This document shows, piece after piece, positions 1 through 8,615 of a stretch of DNA of 64,000 nt. This DNA comes from Gyromitra esculenta. Lineage: Eukaryota > Ascomycota > Pezizomycetes > Pezizales > Discinaceae. The notes under the pieces were generated by a model that was not told the origin of the DNA, made no database searches, and saw nothing but the letters and a program-made list of their open reading frames with translations. Position numbers and translations under genes: made by a program. The stretch covers positions 1-64,000 of the forward strand of contig JBCAML010000017.1 of the NCBI GenBank assembly GCA_038503075.1, given 5' to 3'. How positions within the stretch are numbered: the first letter of the stretch is position 1; the number at the start of each line of letters is the position of its first letter.

Positions 1-97
1 AAACCCTAAAACCCTAAACCCTAAACCCTAAACCCTAAACCCTAAACCCTAAACCCTAAACCCTAAACCCTAAACCCTAACCCCTAAACCCTAAACC
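1..97. repeat. Terminal telomere repeat tract, CCCTAAA type
   Basis: About thirteen units of CCCTAAA (TTTAGGG on the minus strand) run from base 1 to about 97, with a variant CCCTAACCCC near 78-85 and one extra A in the first unit. The C-rich strand reads inward, so the chromosome end is at base 1 and the 3' G overhang would be on the minus strand. The period is seven bases, not the six (TTAGGG) usual in filamentous ascomycetes. Confidence 0.95.
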
Positions 98-107
98 GGT
101 GTACGCC

Positions 108-700
108 GGATTAGGAAGGTGGCACAACCCTTGGCATCTTGGCACGGAACGGAACGGATGTTATCTCCGATCCGGCTTGGCGCTTTGGCGTCGGACTTAG
201 CGGAGCCTCGGCCGAGCCGCCAGTAATCATTCGCCGAGGCTCTGATCAAGATAGCCGACGAGCTCGAACAACCGACCCTTGCACGTAACACCGCAGCATT
301 TGCGTGAGTGCATGACGCACGTAGTATCACCCGCATGTTTCATAGCTTTACTCCTCCTTTCCGCATACCCGATATTACGATGACGCAGTACACAGATGAT
401 TACCCGAAAAGCGAATCAACCCCGCCGCCCGCATCGTCGATCGAAATTCGCATCATCGCAGCGCGAGAGCCAGCCGCACGGATCTTCGCTAGATCCGTAT
501 CCGTCCCCGGCGCCAGATATATCCCCTTCCATTCTCGTAACCGGCGAGTCTGTAAACGTACGAAACCTCGTACGATCAACATCGCACACGGTCTTAAGAC
601 TTTTACCTCTACGACTCCTTCACCGCGACCCTCCCGTAAGCCTAACGGCTTCCTTCATTTAAGCCTCTTGGACAGGCTGCAGATAAACCTCAGATCTTAA
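108..700 (+). repeat. pLTR copy A of the Penelope-like element
   Basis: This is the outermost copy of the ~0.55-0.6 kb 5' repeat. It shares long blocks with copies B (about 708-1200) and C (4515-5092), including the stretch starting CGGATTAGGAAGGTGG and the block around GGATGTTATCTCCGA. A hammerhead-like segment at 535-600 and a TAAC-loop hairpin at 638-651 lie at corresponding positions. Apparent ORFs inside (for example at 308-700) are treated as chance, because the copies do not conserve a reading frame. Confidence 0.8.
535..600 (+). ncRNA. Degenerate hammerhead remnant in pLTR A
   Basis: This corresponds to the pLTR C hammerhead. GAAAC (562-566) and the GGTC cleavage segment followed by TTAAG (590-598) remain. 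The CTGANGA box reads CCGGCGA (541-547) and stem II is lost. It should not be catalytic. The segment can instead fold into CGTACG hairpins. Confidence 0.45.
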
Positions 701-707
701 GACTTTA

Positions 708-1200
708 ACTCCGAACGGACGTTATCTCCGAGCCCGCCGTGCCTTTGGTCGGGACTTAATGCGAGCCTCCGGTTATGATAGCCGACCGACCAAACAGCCG
801 CCCTGCACGTAACATCGCATCGCGCGAGCCGCATCACCCACATAAGATCACCCGCATGTTTCTAAGCATTACCCCAACTTCTCCCGCATACCCGGATATT
901 AGATCACCCCTACACAGGTTGAGATTACCCAAAAGAGTAACCAAACTCTGCCCCCGCTAGTCAATCAAAATTGCATCATCCCAGCTCGGCCGAGAGGCCT
1001 TCCGCCCAGATCCCCCTAAGATCCGGATCCGTCCTGAGGGTTGTATATATCCCTGACTGTCTCACCTAACTGAGGAGTCAGGAAATCAGACAAAACAGAG
1101 TAGACCTTCAACAACCCACACGGTCTTAGCTTTCAACTTCCTTCCTGACTCCTTAACCGCGACTATTTTTCGGAAACTAACGTTTCCCTCCCACATAAGC
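708..1200 (+). repeat. pLTR copy B of the Penelope-like element
   Basis: Second tandem copy of the 5' repeat, immediately upstream of the coding region. It lacks the first ~30 bp of copy A and is closer to copy C than to A. Shared blocks include GATCCCCCTAAGATCCGGAT near 1010-1030 and the segment around CTGAGGA at 1070. The TAAC-loop hairpin is at 1172-1187. Tandem pLTRs upstream of the ORF are a known feature of Penelope-like elements. Confidence 0.8.
1070..1131 (+). ncRNA. Degenerate hammerhead ribozyme in pLTR B
   Basis: This corresponds to the hammerhead of pLTR C. CTGAGGA is intact (1070-1076) and a three-base stem II GTC/GAC flanks the loop. The GAAA box reads AAAA (1092-1095), and the stem I strand ACCTAA has one mismatch to TTAGCT (1126-1131). 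GGTC is present at 1122-1125. Loss of the invariant G of GAAA should abolish activity. Confidence 0.6.
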
Positions 1201-1222
1201 TTTTTTTCATTATCGCACAAGA

Positions 1223-4200
1223 ATGTCTCGCTTCACAGCACCCACAAACAACCTCTTCTCTCGTGCGGTTTCCCCGCAGGCCTCTTCGGCCGCTTTCAAC
1301 TTCACCGATACAGGTCTGCCAGCCCTGATCGGATCGATATCGCAGGCTAAGAGCCTAGGGGACATCCTCGATGTTGTCCCCATGTTCTACCGCGACTTCC
1401 TTAAAGCCCCACTACGAGAATTGCAAGACATTACTGAGAAATTGGGTAATGCCGAGCTCGCTCTCGACAAGCTGAACACCCATTCCAATAATGGTACGTG
1501 GCCCCCCGCTCTTGTGGGTATGCATAACCCTTTCCAGAGTATGCAGGTAAGTACTCAGTACAAAGACGCGGCGGCACCATCACTGTCGGAATGAACGGCG
1601 GAGTACAACGGGTTCCGTGACAAGGCTCTCTCACATCTAGTGTCGCTAAAAACAGCCGAAGTCGCCCACCTATTCCGCCTCCTCTCTCCCGGATCCTACC
1701 TTAAGGGTCTACAAAGTACTTGCGAAAGCGCGTACTCGGAAGCCAGAGGACTACACGCCCACGAAGTGCCCCGCATCTCTTCTAGCGGGGCAGAAACGAC
1801 GGAAACTGTGGTAAGCGCGGCGGAATGGGTCGGGGACTACGACCGGACGTGCAAGCTCCTTGAACACCTGGCTGCGAAAGTGGTCGAACTAGCAGAGGCG
1901 CATGACGAGAGAGAGACTGACCCACAAGGTCAAGAGAGCTAAGGACGCGGACATCGAGATGGGAGAAGCGTCATCGGTTAATGACTATAAGTCAACGATT
2001 GCTTCGGAAGTTCGTGCTCAGCTGGCTGCTATGAAAATAGCTCCACGCGCAAATACCAAGGTAAGTAATAAGACCATCCCTAAAGGGCAAGGCGTACTAA
2101 CCGAAACCGCAGGCAAAAGGAAAAGGAAATCCGAAAAAGCCGGAGGGTATTGCGAAAAACAAAAACGCCAACGCAGGGCCCAAACCCTCGAAGAAGGAGA
2201 AGCGGAAACGCGACTCCACGGTATCGTCCAATCCCACGGACAAGAAGAAGAAGAAGAAGGACTCGAAGTAATGGTACGTAATTCCCATTTCAAGAGAGAC
2301 ACGCCTTCGACTTACCCGAGAGAGATTCTCGCGCTTCCACGGTCTGTTTCTAACAGCATACTCTTAGTTCAATTGGTGGCACGTCAGGGCAAGGAGGAAT
2401 GTTTCTTAGGGCCGGGAGTGAAGGATGTACCGGAAACGGTTATTTCTTTTGTTACGCGCGGGGGTCGATTTCTTTATTTTAGCAAATTCAACACACATAT
2501 TCCTATTGCAGCCATGGATGACCTCAAACGACGTCTCCAGTGGAAAGAGTTCTTTTCCGGACAATCCACCCTTCGTGATGATGCAAGTGATGTTGAAACA
2601 AGCACTATTGACTATGACCCACGATTCCCGTTGACCTCAAAAGGTCTCGAGGTGGAGTATCCCTGGTCCGTTCTTGAATCGGCAATGATTGCTGGAAAGT
2701 CAGAGATTGCGAGACAACTCAACGACATACCGCCTTCATCCCGTATCGGCCCCCAAGTTGCTGGGGTTGACTCGAAAAAAGTTCGCCTTTGGCTTCAATC
2801 ACACTTATACATGGTGAAGCCGTCTGACAAGAACCTTGGGAACACTATAATCACACAAATGTATGGTATCATAGTCAGGTTTTGGTACATCTTACATCTC
2901 CGATTTTTACAAAAGTTAAGAACGAGCTAACGTATGATGTCAATAAACTCAGAAGCGTCGCACAGGAAGCTGTTTGGTCTTTGGGGCTATTCAAAGAGAA
3001 ATCAGCAGTTCTACCACCCCATCCTGCCCTCACTGAGCAGATGGTTGCATTTTTACGAGAGGGATTCGAGATCGTTACTCGAGCTGGGATGGATAAGGAG
3101 CACCCGCTTCAATTCTATTCCGACGAATGGGTCAGAAAGGTCATCCCGACTTTTCACGGCATTCCGAAGGTACACAAAATGCCTTGGAAGCTGCGACCTA
3201 TCGTTCCCTGCCATTCTTACCCCTTTGGCAATGCAAGTAAGGTCCTATCTACGCTACTCAAACCGATAGTGGTTGGCCAGCCCGCAGTTCTAACGAGCAG
3301 CAGTCAAATGGCCGAGAAACTTCTTTCTCTGAGACTCAATCCCGAAGCGAAATATTGGATTGCATCCGGTGACGTCACCGCCATGTATCCAAGTATTCCG
3401 AGGGCCACCGCGCATCAAACTGTAAGGTGGTTCGCTTCTAGGTTCTACACCGGGGATATGGAGAAACAAGCTAACCTAATCAGTAAGCTATTACCGCTCT
3501 CCGACAACAACCTCATGTTTCAATATGACGGGGAATTTTACTATCAGAATGATGGATTGGCGATGCAAGATCATCCTGCGCCGGACGTCGCCAACCTCTA
3601 CTGTGCATGGTTCGAAAGAAGGTTTGCACAAAAATTCCCAATTTTTCAGCGCTATATCGACGATATTTTCACGATCGTCGAAGCACCCACCAGGGAGGCA
3701 GCGCTGACTATATTACAGGAAACTGCCGTCTATGAGGACTTAGTGATTGAATGGGAAGTGGAGGAAGAAAGTGTACACTTTCTCGACCTGAGTATTACTC
3801 TGGAAGCAGGTAACTTGATCAGTTTCTGTCCTTATCGTAAACCACTAAACCATTTCGAAAGGATTCCATTCTCGTCCGCGCATCCCCGCGCGGGAAGAGC
3901 GCATTTATTGGAGAGATGAGTAGGTTAGCCCGATTGTGCTCGAAGGAAACTTCGTACATCCAAGCGATAGTAGATCTTAAGGACATCTACATTCGTCGTG
4001 GCTATCCGGTACCGTTATTAAGATCTTGGACTAAAGCTGACATGATCAAACGTTGGTTGGGCAGACATGAGACGATTGAAAGAGAGGAAGAAACCACAAC
4101 GTTTTGGCTTAAGTCTGAGTATAACCCGGTATGGAATTTTATCGATATGAACTTGGTCTTTAAGGCTATCCAAGCTGACCTTAAGGAGTCCGACAGGGAA

Positions 4201-4445
4201 CTGTCTACGCCTTTCGAGAAGCTCAAGGTATCGTTCAAGAGAACCAAAAATCTCTCGGATGATACTAATACTTGGTTGAAAAAGGTGCTCTGTCGCGCCT
4301 TCGGGAGTTGGACACTACCGGAAAGCTGGCTGGCTACACGCCGATCCATCCAGGTTCGAAAATGAAGATGTTGATGCATCTAGTGACGGTGAGGAAGAGA
4401 TTCCATACTATCATATACCGGTCTCTGGCTTACGCGAGAATTAGA
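1223..4445 (+). pseudogene. Penelope-like reverse transcriptase, broken by stops and frameshifts
   Basis: Segments at 1223-1594, 1640-1942, 1902-2930, 2882-3919 and 3916-4365 together encode one PLE protein. The RT core (2882-3919) shows FHGIPKVHKMPWKLRPIV, the catalytic SGDVTAMYPSIP (near 3368), GLAMQDHPAPDVANLY and RYIDDIF; the YIDD is at 3653-3664. The thumb-like part has MSRLARLCS and SEYNPVWNF. The N-terminal part carries a Lys-rich basic stretch. A likely intron at 2061-2112 has GTAAGT, TACTAAC and CAG. Lesions: an in-frame TGA at 1592-1594 (possibly from CGA), a frame change near 1900-1930, another near 2880-2930, and one near 3885-3900, where the upstream frame ends and the AFIGEMSRL frame takes over. 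No GIY-YIG motif follows. Family assignment is strong; the exact exon structure is uncertain. Confidence 0.85.
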
Positions 4446-4479
4446 TCGTAAACTTGATGTCCAAGTGGTATTAGAGTTC

Positions 4480-4514
4480 AAAAACCCTAACCCCTAAACC
4501 CTAAACCCCCCCCC
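4480..4514. repeat. Inner telomeric repeat tract at the element junction
   Basis: About four CCCTAAA/CCCTAAC units followed by a run of nine C lie between the 3' end of the first PLE and the 5' start of pLTR C. The orientation is the same as at the chromosome tip. It marks a former chromosome end onto which the outer element was added. Confidence 0.9.
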
Positions 4515-5092
4515 GGATTAGGAAGGTGGTACAACCCTTGGCATCTTGGCACGGAACGGAACGGATGTTATCTCCGAGCCGGCTTGGCGTCTTGGCGTCG
4601 GACTTAGCGGAGCCCTCGGGCCGAGCTCGGACCGAAGTTAAGCCGACGGGCCGACCCGGGCCGAAGATAGCCGACGGACCGAACAGCCGCCCCCTGCACG
4701 TAACACTGCATCGTGGCGGAGTGCATGACGCACGTAGTATCACCTGCATGTTTCATAGTTTACCCCTCTTTCTCCCGCATACCCGGATATTAGATGACGC
4801 GTACACAGGTTTCGATTACCCGAAAGAGTAACCGAACTCTGCCGCCGCTAGTCGATCGAAATTGCATCATCGCGTGTCGGCCGAGAGGCCTTCCGCCCGG
4901 ATCCCCCTAAGATCCGGATCCGTCCTGAGGGTTGTATATATCCCCTCCTGTCTCAGCTAACTGAGGAGTCTAGTAATCAGACGAAACCTCGTAGACGTTC
5001 AACAACGCACACGGTCTTAGCTTTCAACTTCCTTCCTGACTCCTTAACCGCGACTATCTTCGGAAATTAACGTTTCCCCTTCACATAAGTGG
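4515..5092 (+). repeat. pLTR copy C next to the inner telomere tract
   Basis: It starts GGATTAGGAAGGTGG directly after the inner telomeric tract, as copy A does after the terminal telomere, and is nearly colinear with copies A and B. Similarity ends at about 5092 (CACATAAG), where copy B continues toward the ORF start but copy C runs into the fold-back repeat. It is therefore the 5' end of a second, inner PLE whose body is missing or replaced. It contains the only complete hammerhead core in the window. Confidence 0.85.
4955..5022 (+). ncRNA. Type I hammerhead ribozyme in pLTR C
   Basis: All parts are present in the order of a type I hammerhead. Stem I 5' AGCTAA (4955-4960), core CTGAGGA (4961-4967), stem II GTCT/AGAC (4968-4971 and 4979-4982) with a seven-base loop, core GAAA (4983-4986), stem III CC/GG (4987-4988 and 5013-5014), then TC with predicted cleavage after C5016, and stem I 3' TTAGCT (5017-5022). 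The stem III loop contains an inner hairpin CGTT-CAAC-AACG (4996-5007). Hammerheads in the pLTRs of Penelope-like elements are known. Cleavage would release unit-length RNA. Activity is inferred; the short stem III suggests it may work best as a dimer. Confidence 0.75.
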
Positions 5093-6150
5093 TTCGGATG
5101 GTTGTATAATTTCTTTGTTGTTCGGTTATGTTTTAACAATGTTTTTGTGTTTCGGTTGTTGTCGGGTTGTTGTTGGTGCTACCGAAAAGCGGGGTATTTA
5201 AGGAAGGATTTTAGCTGCCTTTGTTTCTCTTCTTCTTCTTTCCTTAAGCAACGTTCTCGTTTACCTTCTCCTGTACTCGTTGGAATACTATCTCGGTTCT
5301 ATCTCAGAATCCTCGCTGTCGCTATCCACCTCGCTGCACTTATCTCGCCTGGAGATAGACCCTTTGTAGAACTTGTAGAAACGCTGCACTCTTTGAACGC
5401 GTTGATACCTCATTAAGTAGCACTGCTCACCTTCAGGGATACTGAAGGGCTTAACGAGGGACCCAACCGTGAGAAAGGTGAGCAGTGCTACTTAAGCGAG
5501 AGGTCAAGCGACAAGAGTCACTATGTTTCTACAGGTCCTACGTGGGTCTAACTCAAGGCGAGTTAAGTGTAAAGGTTTTAGCGACAATGATAAGCGATCA
5601 TACAGTAGTAGAGGTAGTATAAAAATAATACAGTAGAAGTAAGGTAAGAACGTTGCTTAAAGAAAAGAGAAGAAAACCACAACAACCGTCTAAGATCCAT
5701 TTCTTATATACCCCGCAGTCTTTCTCGTGACTCATAACGGAAACGCAGCCGAACAACAAAGACATTATGAAAACCCATCATCCGTTGCATCCATCACTAC
5801 CCGAACCCTAACCCATCACTTCACTTCATCCGTGAAAAGTGCAGAGTTTCTACAAGTTCTACAAAGGGGTCTAACTCAAGGCGAACTAAGTGATTTATGA
5901 CAAAGAATAATGAGTGTTCTGAGACAACTGAAGATTGAATAATACAAGTAGAAGTGAAACGAGAATGTTGCTTAAGGAAAGAAGAAGAAGAAAACAAAGA
6001 ACAAACGAAATCCATTGCTTTAATACCCCACTTTTCCATATCCCGAAGAACAACCCGATATTAACCGAAACACAAAGACATTATAATAACAACCCAAATT
6101 CCTTACAACCACCAAACAAAAACCCTAACCCAATACTCCATTTCCATCCA
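5092..6150. repeat. Three-copy fold-back repeat array
   Basis: A ~300 bp unit occurs three times: at about 5100-5405 on the plus strand, and at about 5515-5800 and 5825-6140 in the opposite orientation. Shared landmarks are TTTGTGTTTCGGTT, TTCCTTAAGCAAC and TTTGTAGAACTTGTAGAAAC or their complements. The two inverted copies each carry a short AACCCTAACCC motif at their outer end (5804-5814 and 6120-6130). Apparent ORFs at 5102-5416 and 5821-6039 are translations of this repeat and are probably not genes. I do not recognise the family. Confidence 0.75.
5415..5493. repeat. Perfect 19-bp inverted repeat with nested hairpin
   Basis: AAGTAGCACTGCTCACCTT at 5415-5433 is exactly complementary to 5475-5493. 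Nested inside is CCTTCAG-GGATA-CTGAAGG (5430-5448). It separates the left fold-back copy from the two inverted copies. Confidence 0.85.
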
Positions 6151-6184
6151 TGAAATAAACTCCTGTCGCTAGTTTTCGCTCAAA

Positions 6185-6400
6185 TAGCACTGCTCACCTT
6201 TGGGGATACCAAAGGGCTTGACAAAATCTCGCTCCTTGAGATCGTGACCCATACACAGACATAGATTACCCTAACGGGTAACCAAACCCTGCCGTCGATA
6301 CATCACGCCATGTCTTAGCACTTCAACCACCCTTCCTGACTCCTTAACCGCGACCTACCCGAAGAACTAACGTTCTTCCTTCATTTAGGCACCTTGTGCT
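6185..6400 (+). repeat. Partial pLTR copy D with related hairpin
   Basis: From 6185 there is a second copy of TAGCACTGCTCACCTT with hairpin CCTTTGG-GGATA-CCAAAGG (6197-6215). From about 6245 the sequence matches the pLTR (ACACAG, GATTACC, AACC and CTGCCG blocks). The TGTCTTAGC segment at 6311-6319 corresponds to the 3' half of the hammerhead, and CCTTCCTGACTCCTTAACCG is followed by a GAAGAAC-TAAC-GTTCTTC hairpin (6361-6378). The 5' half of the ribozyme is deleted. Confidence 0.65.
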
Positions 6401-6771
6401 CGTGAGCTCTCAAGCTCATGGACCACACTGGTGTGCACCGTAAGCGAACTCAAATTGTAACCAACTAAGCTATCAACAGCTATAGGTATGACTTAGAAAT
6501 CAATGAAGAAAATATTCTTCCCCGCTCGAATCATGACTAATCACTCGATTTTTGTATAAGGGTAGTCGGCTTTTAAGAATACGGTTTCCGGTCCCAACCA
6601 TATTCTTATAGGGCGAGCCAGCTGCACACTGTTGCATTTAACCTAAGGGCATACCATACATCAAATACCAAAAACTACTAAAAGAATGACTTCCCCACTC
6701 CCAATACTTAATCTCTCAAACAAGGATTAATTTATATAAACATCACTGGCACTCTAGTGTAGCTAGTCTCA
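6401..6771. other. Intergenic, no feature seen
   Basis: It contains the short palindrome-like GTGAGCTCTCAAGCTCATGG region near 6412-6431. No coding potential was recognised. It is the boundary between the telomeric repeat block and the first host-type gene. Confidence 0.5.
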
Positions 6772-8506
6772 CTATTCGGCTACTGCGATCGTAACGTCAT
6801 CCAAGAAGAACTCGCAGAAATCCGCTTTACGGGATCCAGGGCACGTCGTCTTGATGCTCAGAGTGAGCTTTCCGCTGTCTTCAGGCTGGAAGGAACCCTT
6901 CGATTGCGTTGCAGCCCAATCATTTGAGCCGTCGTTGTTGCTCGAAGCTACTAACTGGTCACCGATATAGAAATCTGCCGTGCAACCGGTCCCATAAACG
7001 GGTTTCTTTGTCCAAGCAGTCAAGATGTAACGTGTGCCAGGGCACCCTATGATTTCTTGCTTGAGGGTCAGGAAGGTATCGAGAAGCGAGCCCTTATCAA
7101 ACTGGAAACGATAACAACCGGAGCCCGAACGTCCTCCGCTAGCATAATCAGCATCGATCTGTCGTCCTCCCCTGACCAACCCCCAGGAATCATCACAGTT
7201 GTTTTCAAAGCCACCGTTTCCGACCGAGATGTTTTTTATGGTGCATTTCGGCTTGTTTGTTGACACGGTTGTGGAAACGCAGGTCGTCGTGCGGATAGTG
7301 GTGGTGACAGCGGTCGTCATGAGAGCTGTAACTGTTTTGGAGACTGTGCATGTAACGGTCTTGGGAACCGTGACCGTTGTCGGCACGGTGGTAGGGATGG
7401 TAATAGAAACCGTGATCGTTGCGGTTATGCTTTCTGTTTTGGGAGTAGTGACGGTCTTGCTAACGGTAATGGTGATCGATCCTGAAGTAACTGTTTCCTG
7501 AGCGGTGGTGGTTGTGGACGTCTTGGTGATTGTTTCGGTGAATGATTTAGTCACCGTTTGAGGAATTACAATTGTTGCTGTAGCCGTCGTTGGCTCAACG
7601 ATGGTAGTAGACACAGTTTCAGTATCTGTGATTGTAGTTATGGTTGTTGTGGCCGATATATCAGTCGTAGTCGACGTATCAGTGATAGTCTGGGTTGTTG
7701 TTTCGGTAGATACGGATACTGCCGTGGTAGTATCAGTCGTCGTATCAGTGATAGTCTGAGTTGCTGTTTCGGTAGATACGGATACTGCCGTGGTAGTATC
7801 AGTCGTCGTAGATGTAATTGTCAGCGTGGCTGTTGCGACAGATACAGCAGTGGTAGTGGTGGTTGTGATGATCGGTGAAGTGATAGTGATTGTGTCTGGC
7901 ACACAGGTTCCAGTTGAGGAGCTACTTGTACTAGAACTGCTGGTGCTACCAGTGGTGCAAGTACTCGCAGAAGGGTTCAGATGATACAAAATACCCCTTG
8001 ATTGCCGCCCGTTTATCAGTATTAATTCTTTGGATAAATCATTACTCGGACAAGTACTTACTTTGACTGACCACCACAAAGCTCAGTGGAATCCCCAGCA
8101 CAAGCCAATCTGCAGCCTGTACCGGTTCCATTCCACACACCCCCAGTTAAGGTAGCGCTATTATCACACCAGCACTCCCTATTCTCTGTTAGCTTAGAAT
8201 AAGAATACATAGAATTCTTCAAAAACCCTACCGACCAAATTCGACCAATGCATAGCTGTAACTCGCGGCAAGGCAGTACGCAAAGCACTTCTCCACCGTG
8301 AGGTTATCATCGCCCTTTCTGAAACCTGGCAAAATCCTGCCGGTGGATGGCTCATTGTAACAACCCAGATTGGTCCACACACAGTTGCTAGGGACCAAGG
8401 CCCCATTGCTTGGGGGGGGTTCAGTCCTCTTGTTGAAACGCGTCATCTCAGGCAGCGCAACAGCGAGAGCTGCCGAGGCCAACAACAAGAGGAATTTGGT
8501 CTGCAT
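6772..8506 (-). CDS. Secreted WSC-domain protein with Thr-rich stalk and C-terminal carbohydrate-binding-like domain
   Basis: Three exons read from 8506 down: 8232-8506, 8062-8178 and 6772-7996. The introns (8179-8231, 8061-7997) have GT/AG ends, and the joined frame gives 538 residues. Residues 1-18 form a signal peptide (MQTKFLLLLASAALAVAL). A WSC domain follows at about 40-130, with its Cys pattern from CVWTNLGCY through ECWC to LACAGDSTELCGG. Next come a Thr/Ser/Val-rich stalk of about 220 residues and a C-terminal beta-sandwich-like domain (NGGFE, FFLDDVTI) resembling CBM-type galactose-binding folds. WSC domains bind glycans at cell walls; a wall-linked adhesin or sensor role is inferred. 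There is no transmembrane segment or clear GPI signal. It is the first intact gene from the telomere, and the stalk holds a 66-bp tandem repeat. Confidence 0.85.
7675..7806 (-). repeat. 66-bp intragenic tandem repeat in the WSC stalk
   Basis: Two nearly identical 66-bp units (7675-7740 and 7741-7806) start CGTATCAGTGATAGTCTG and differ at two bases. The period is a multiple of three, so unit gain or loss would change stalk length without a frameshift. Confidence 0.8.
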
Positions 8507-8608
8507 TGCGAATTAGGTAAGATTCGTATAACCAGATCCTATAGAATAATGTCTCTTACGCGAACTAATGCGACTCGAAGTTATAGAACTAGGGTGAAAA
8601 GCGGCCAA

Positions 8609-8615
8609 CTTTATA
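8609..8615 (-). promoter_or_regulatory. TATA-like box of the WSC gene
   Basis: TATAAAG on the minus strand, about 105 bp upstream of the WSC start codon. Spacing fits a fungal TATA box; no other support. Confidence 0.35.

Larger units (their letters stand above)
98..4479 (+). mobile_element. Telomere-attached Penelope-like retroelement, endonuclease-less, decayed
   Basis: This segment lies between the terminal telomere and an inner telomeric tract at 4480-4514. It has two tandem 5' repeats (pLTR A and B), then a coding region on the plus strand holding a Penelope-type reverse transcriptase (RT) with a YIDD active site. No GIY-YIG endonuclease can be seen after the RT. The sense 3' end abuts the inner telomere tract and the 5' end faces the chromosome tip. 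That is the polarity expected if cDNA synthesis was primed on the G-strand overhang, as described for endonuclease-deficient PLEs of the Athena and Coprina type. Stop codons and frameshifts interrupt the coding region, so this copy is unlikely to be autonomous. Family assignment is from motif recognition; the terminal-attachment mechanism is inferred. Confidence 0.85.

Noticed and set aside
308..700. 130-codon ORF in the first pLTR
   Set aside because: It lies in the repeat, is not conserved in frame in copies B and C, and overlaps the hammerhead remnant and hairpin.
4951..4970. Hairpin CTCAG-CTAA-CTGAG as the main fold in pLTR C
   Set aside because: It competes with the hammerhead but explains none of the GAAA, GGTC and stem I matches; kept only as a possible alternative fold.
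5102..6039. ORFs encoding similar peptides (FSSSSFLKQ, PFVELVETLH) on opposite strands
   Set aside because: The similarity comes from the fold-back DNA repeat; stops and length changes show no protein-level conservation.
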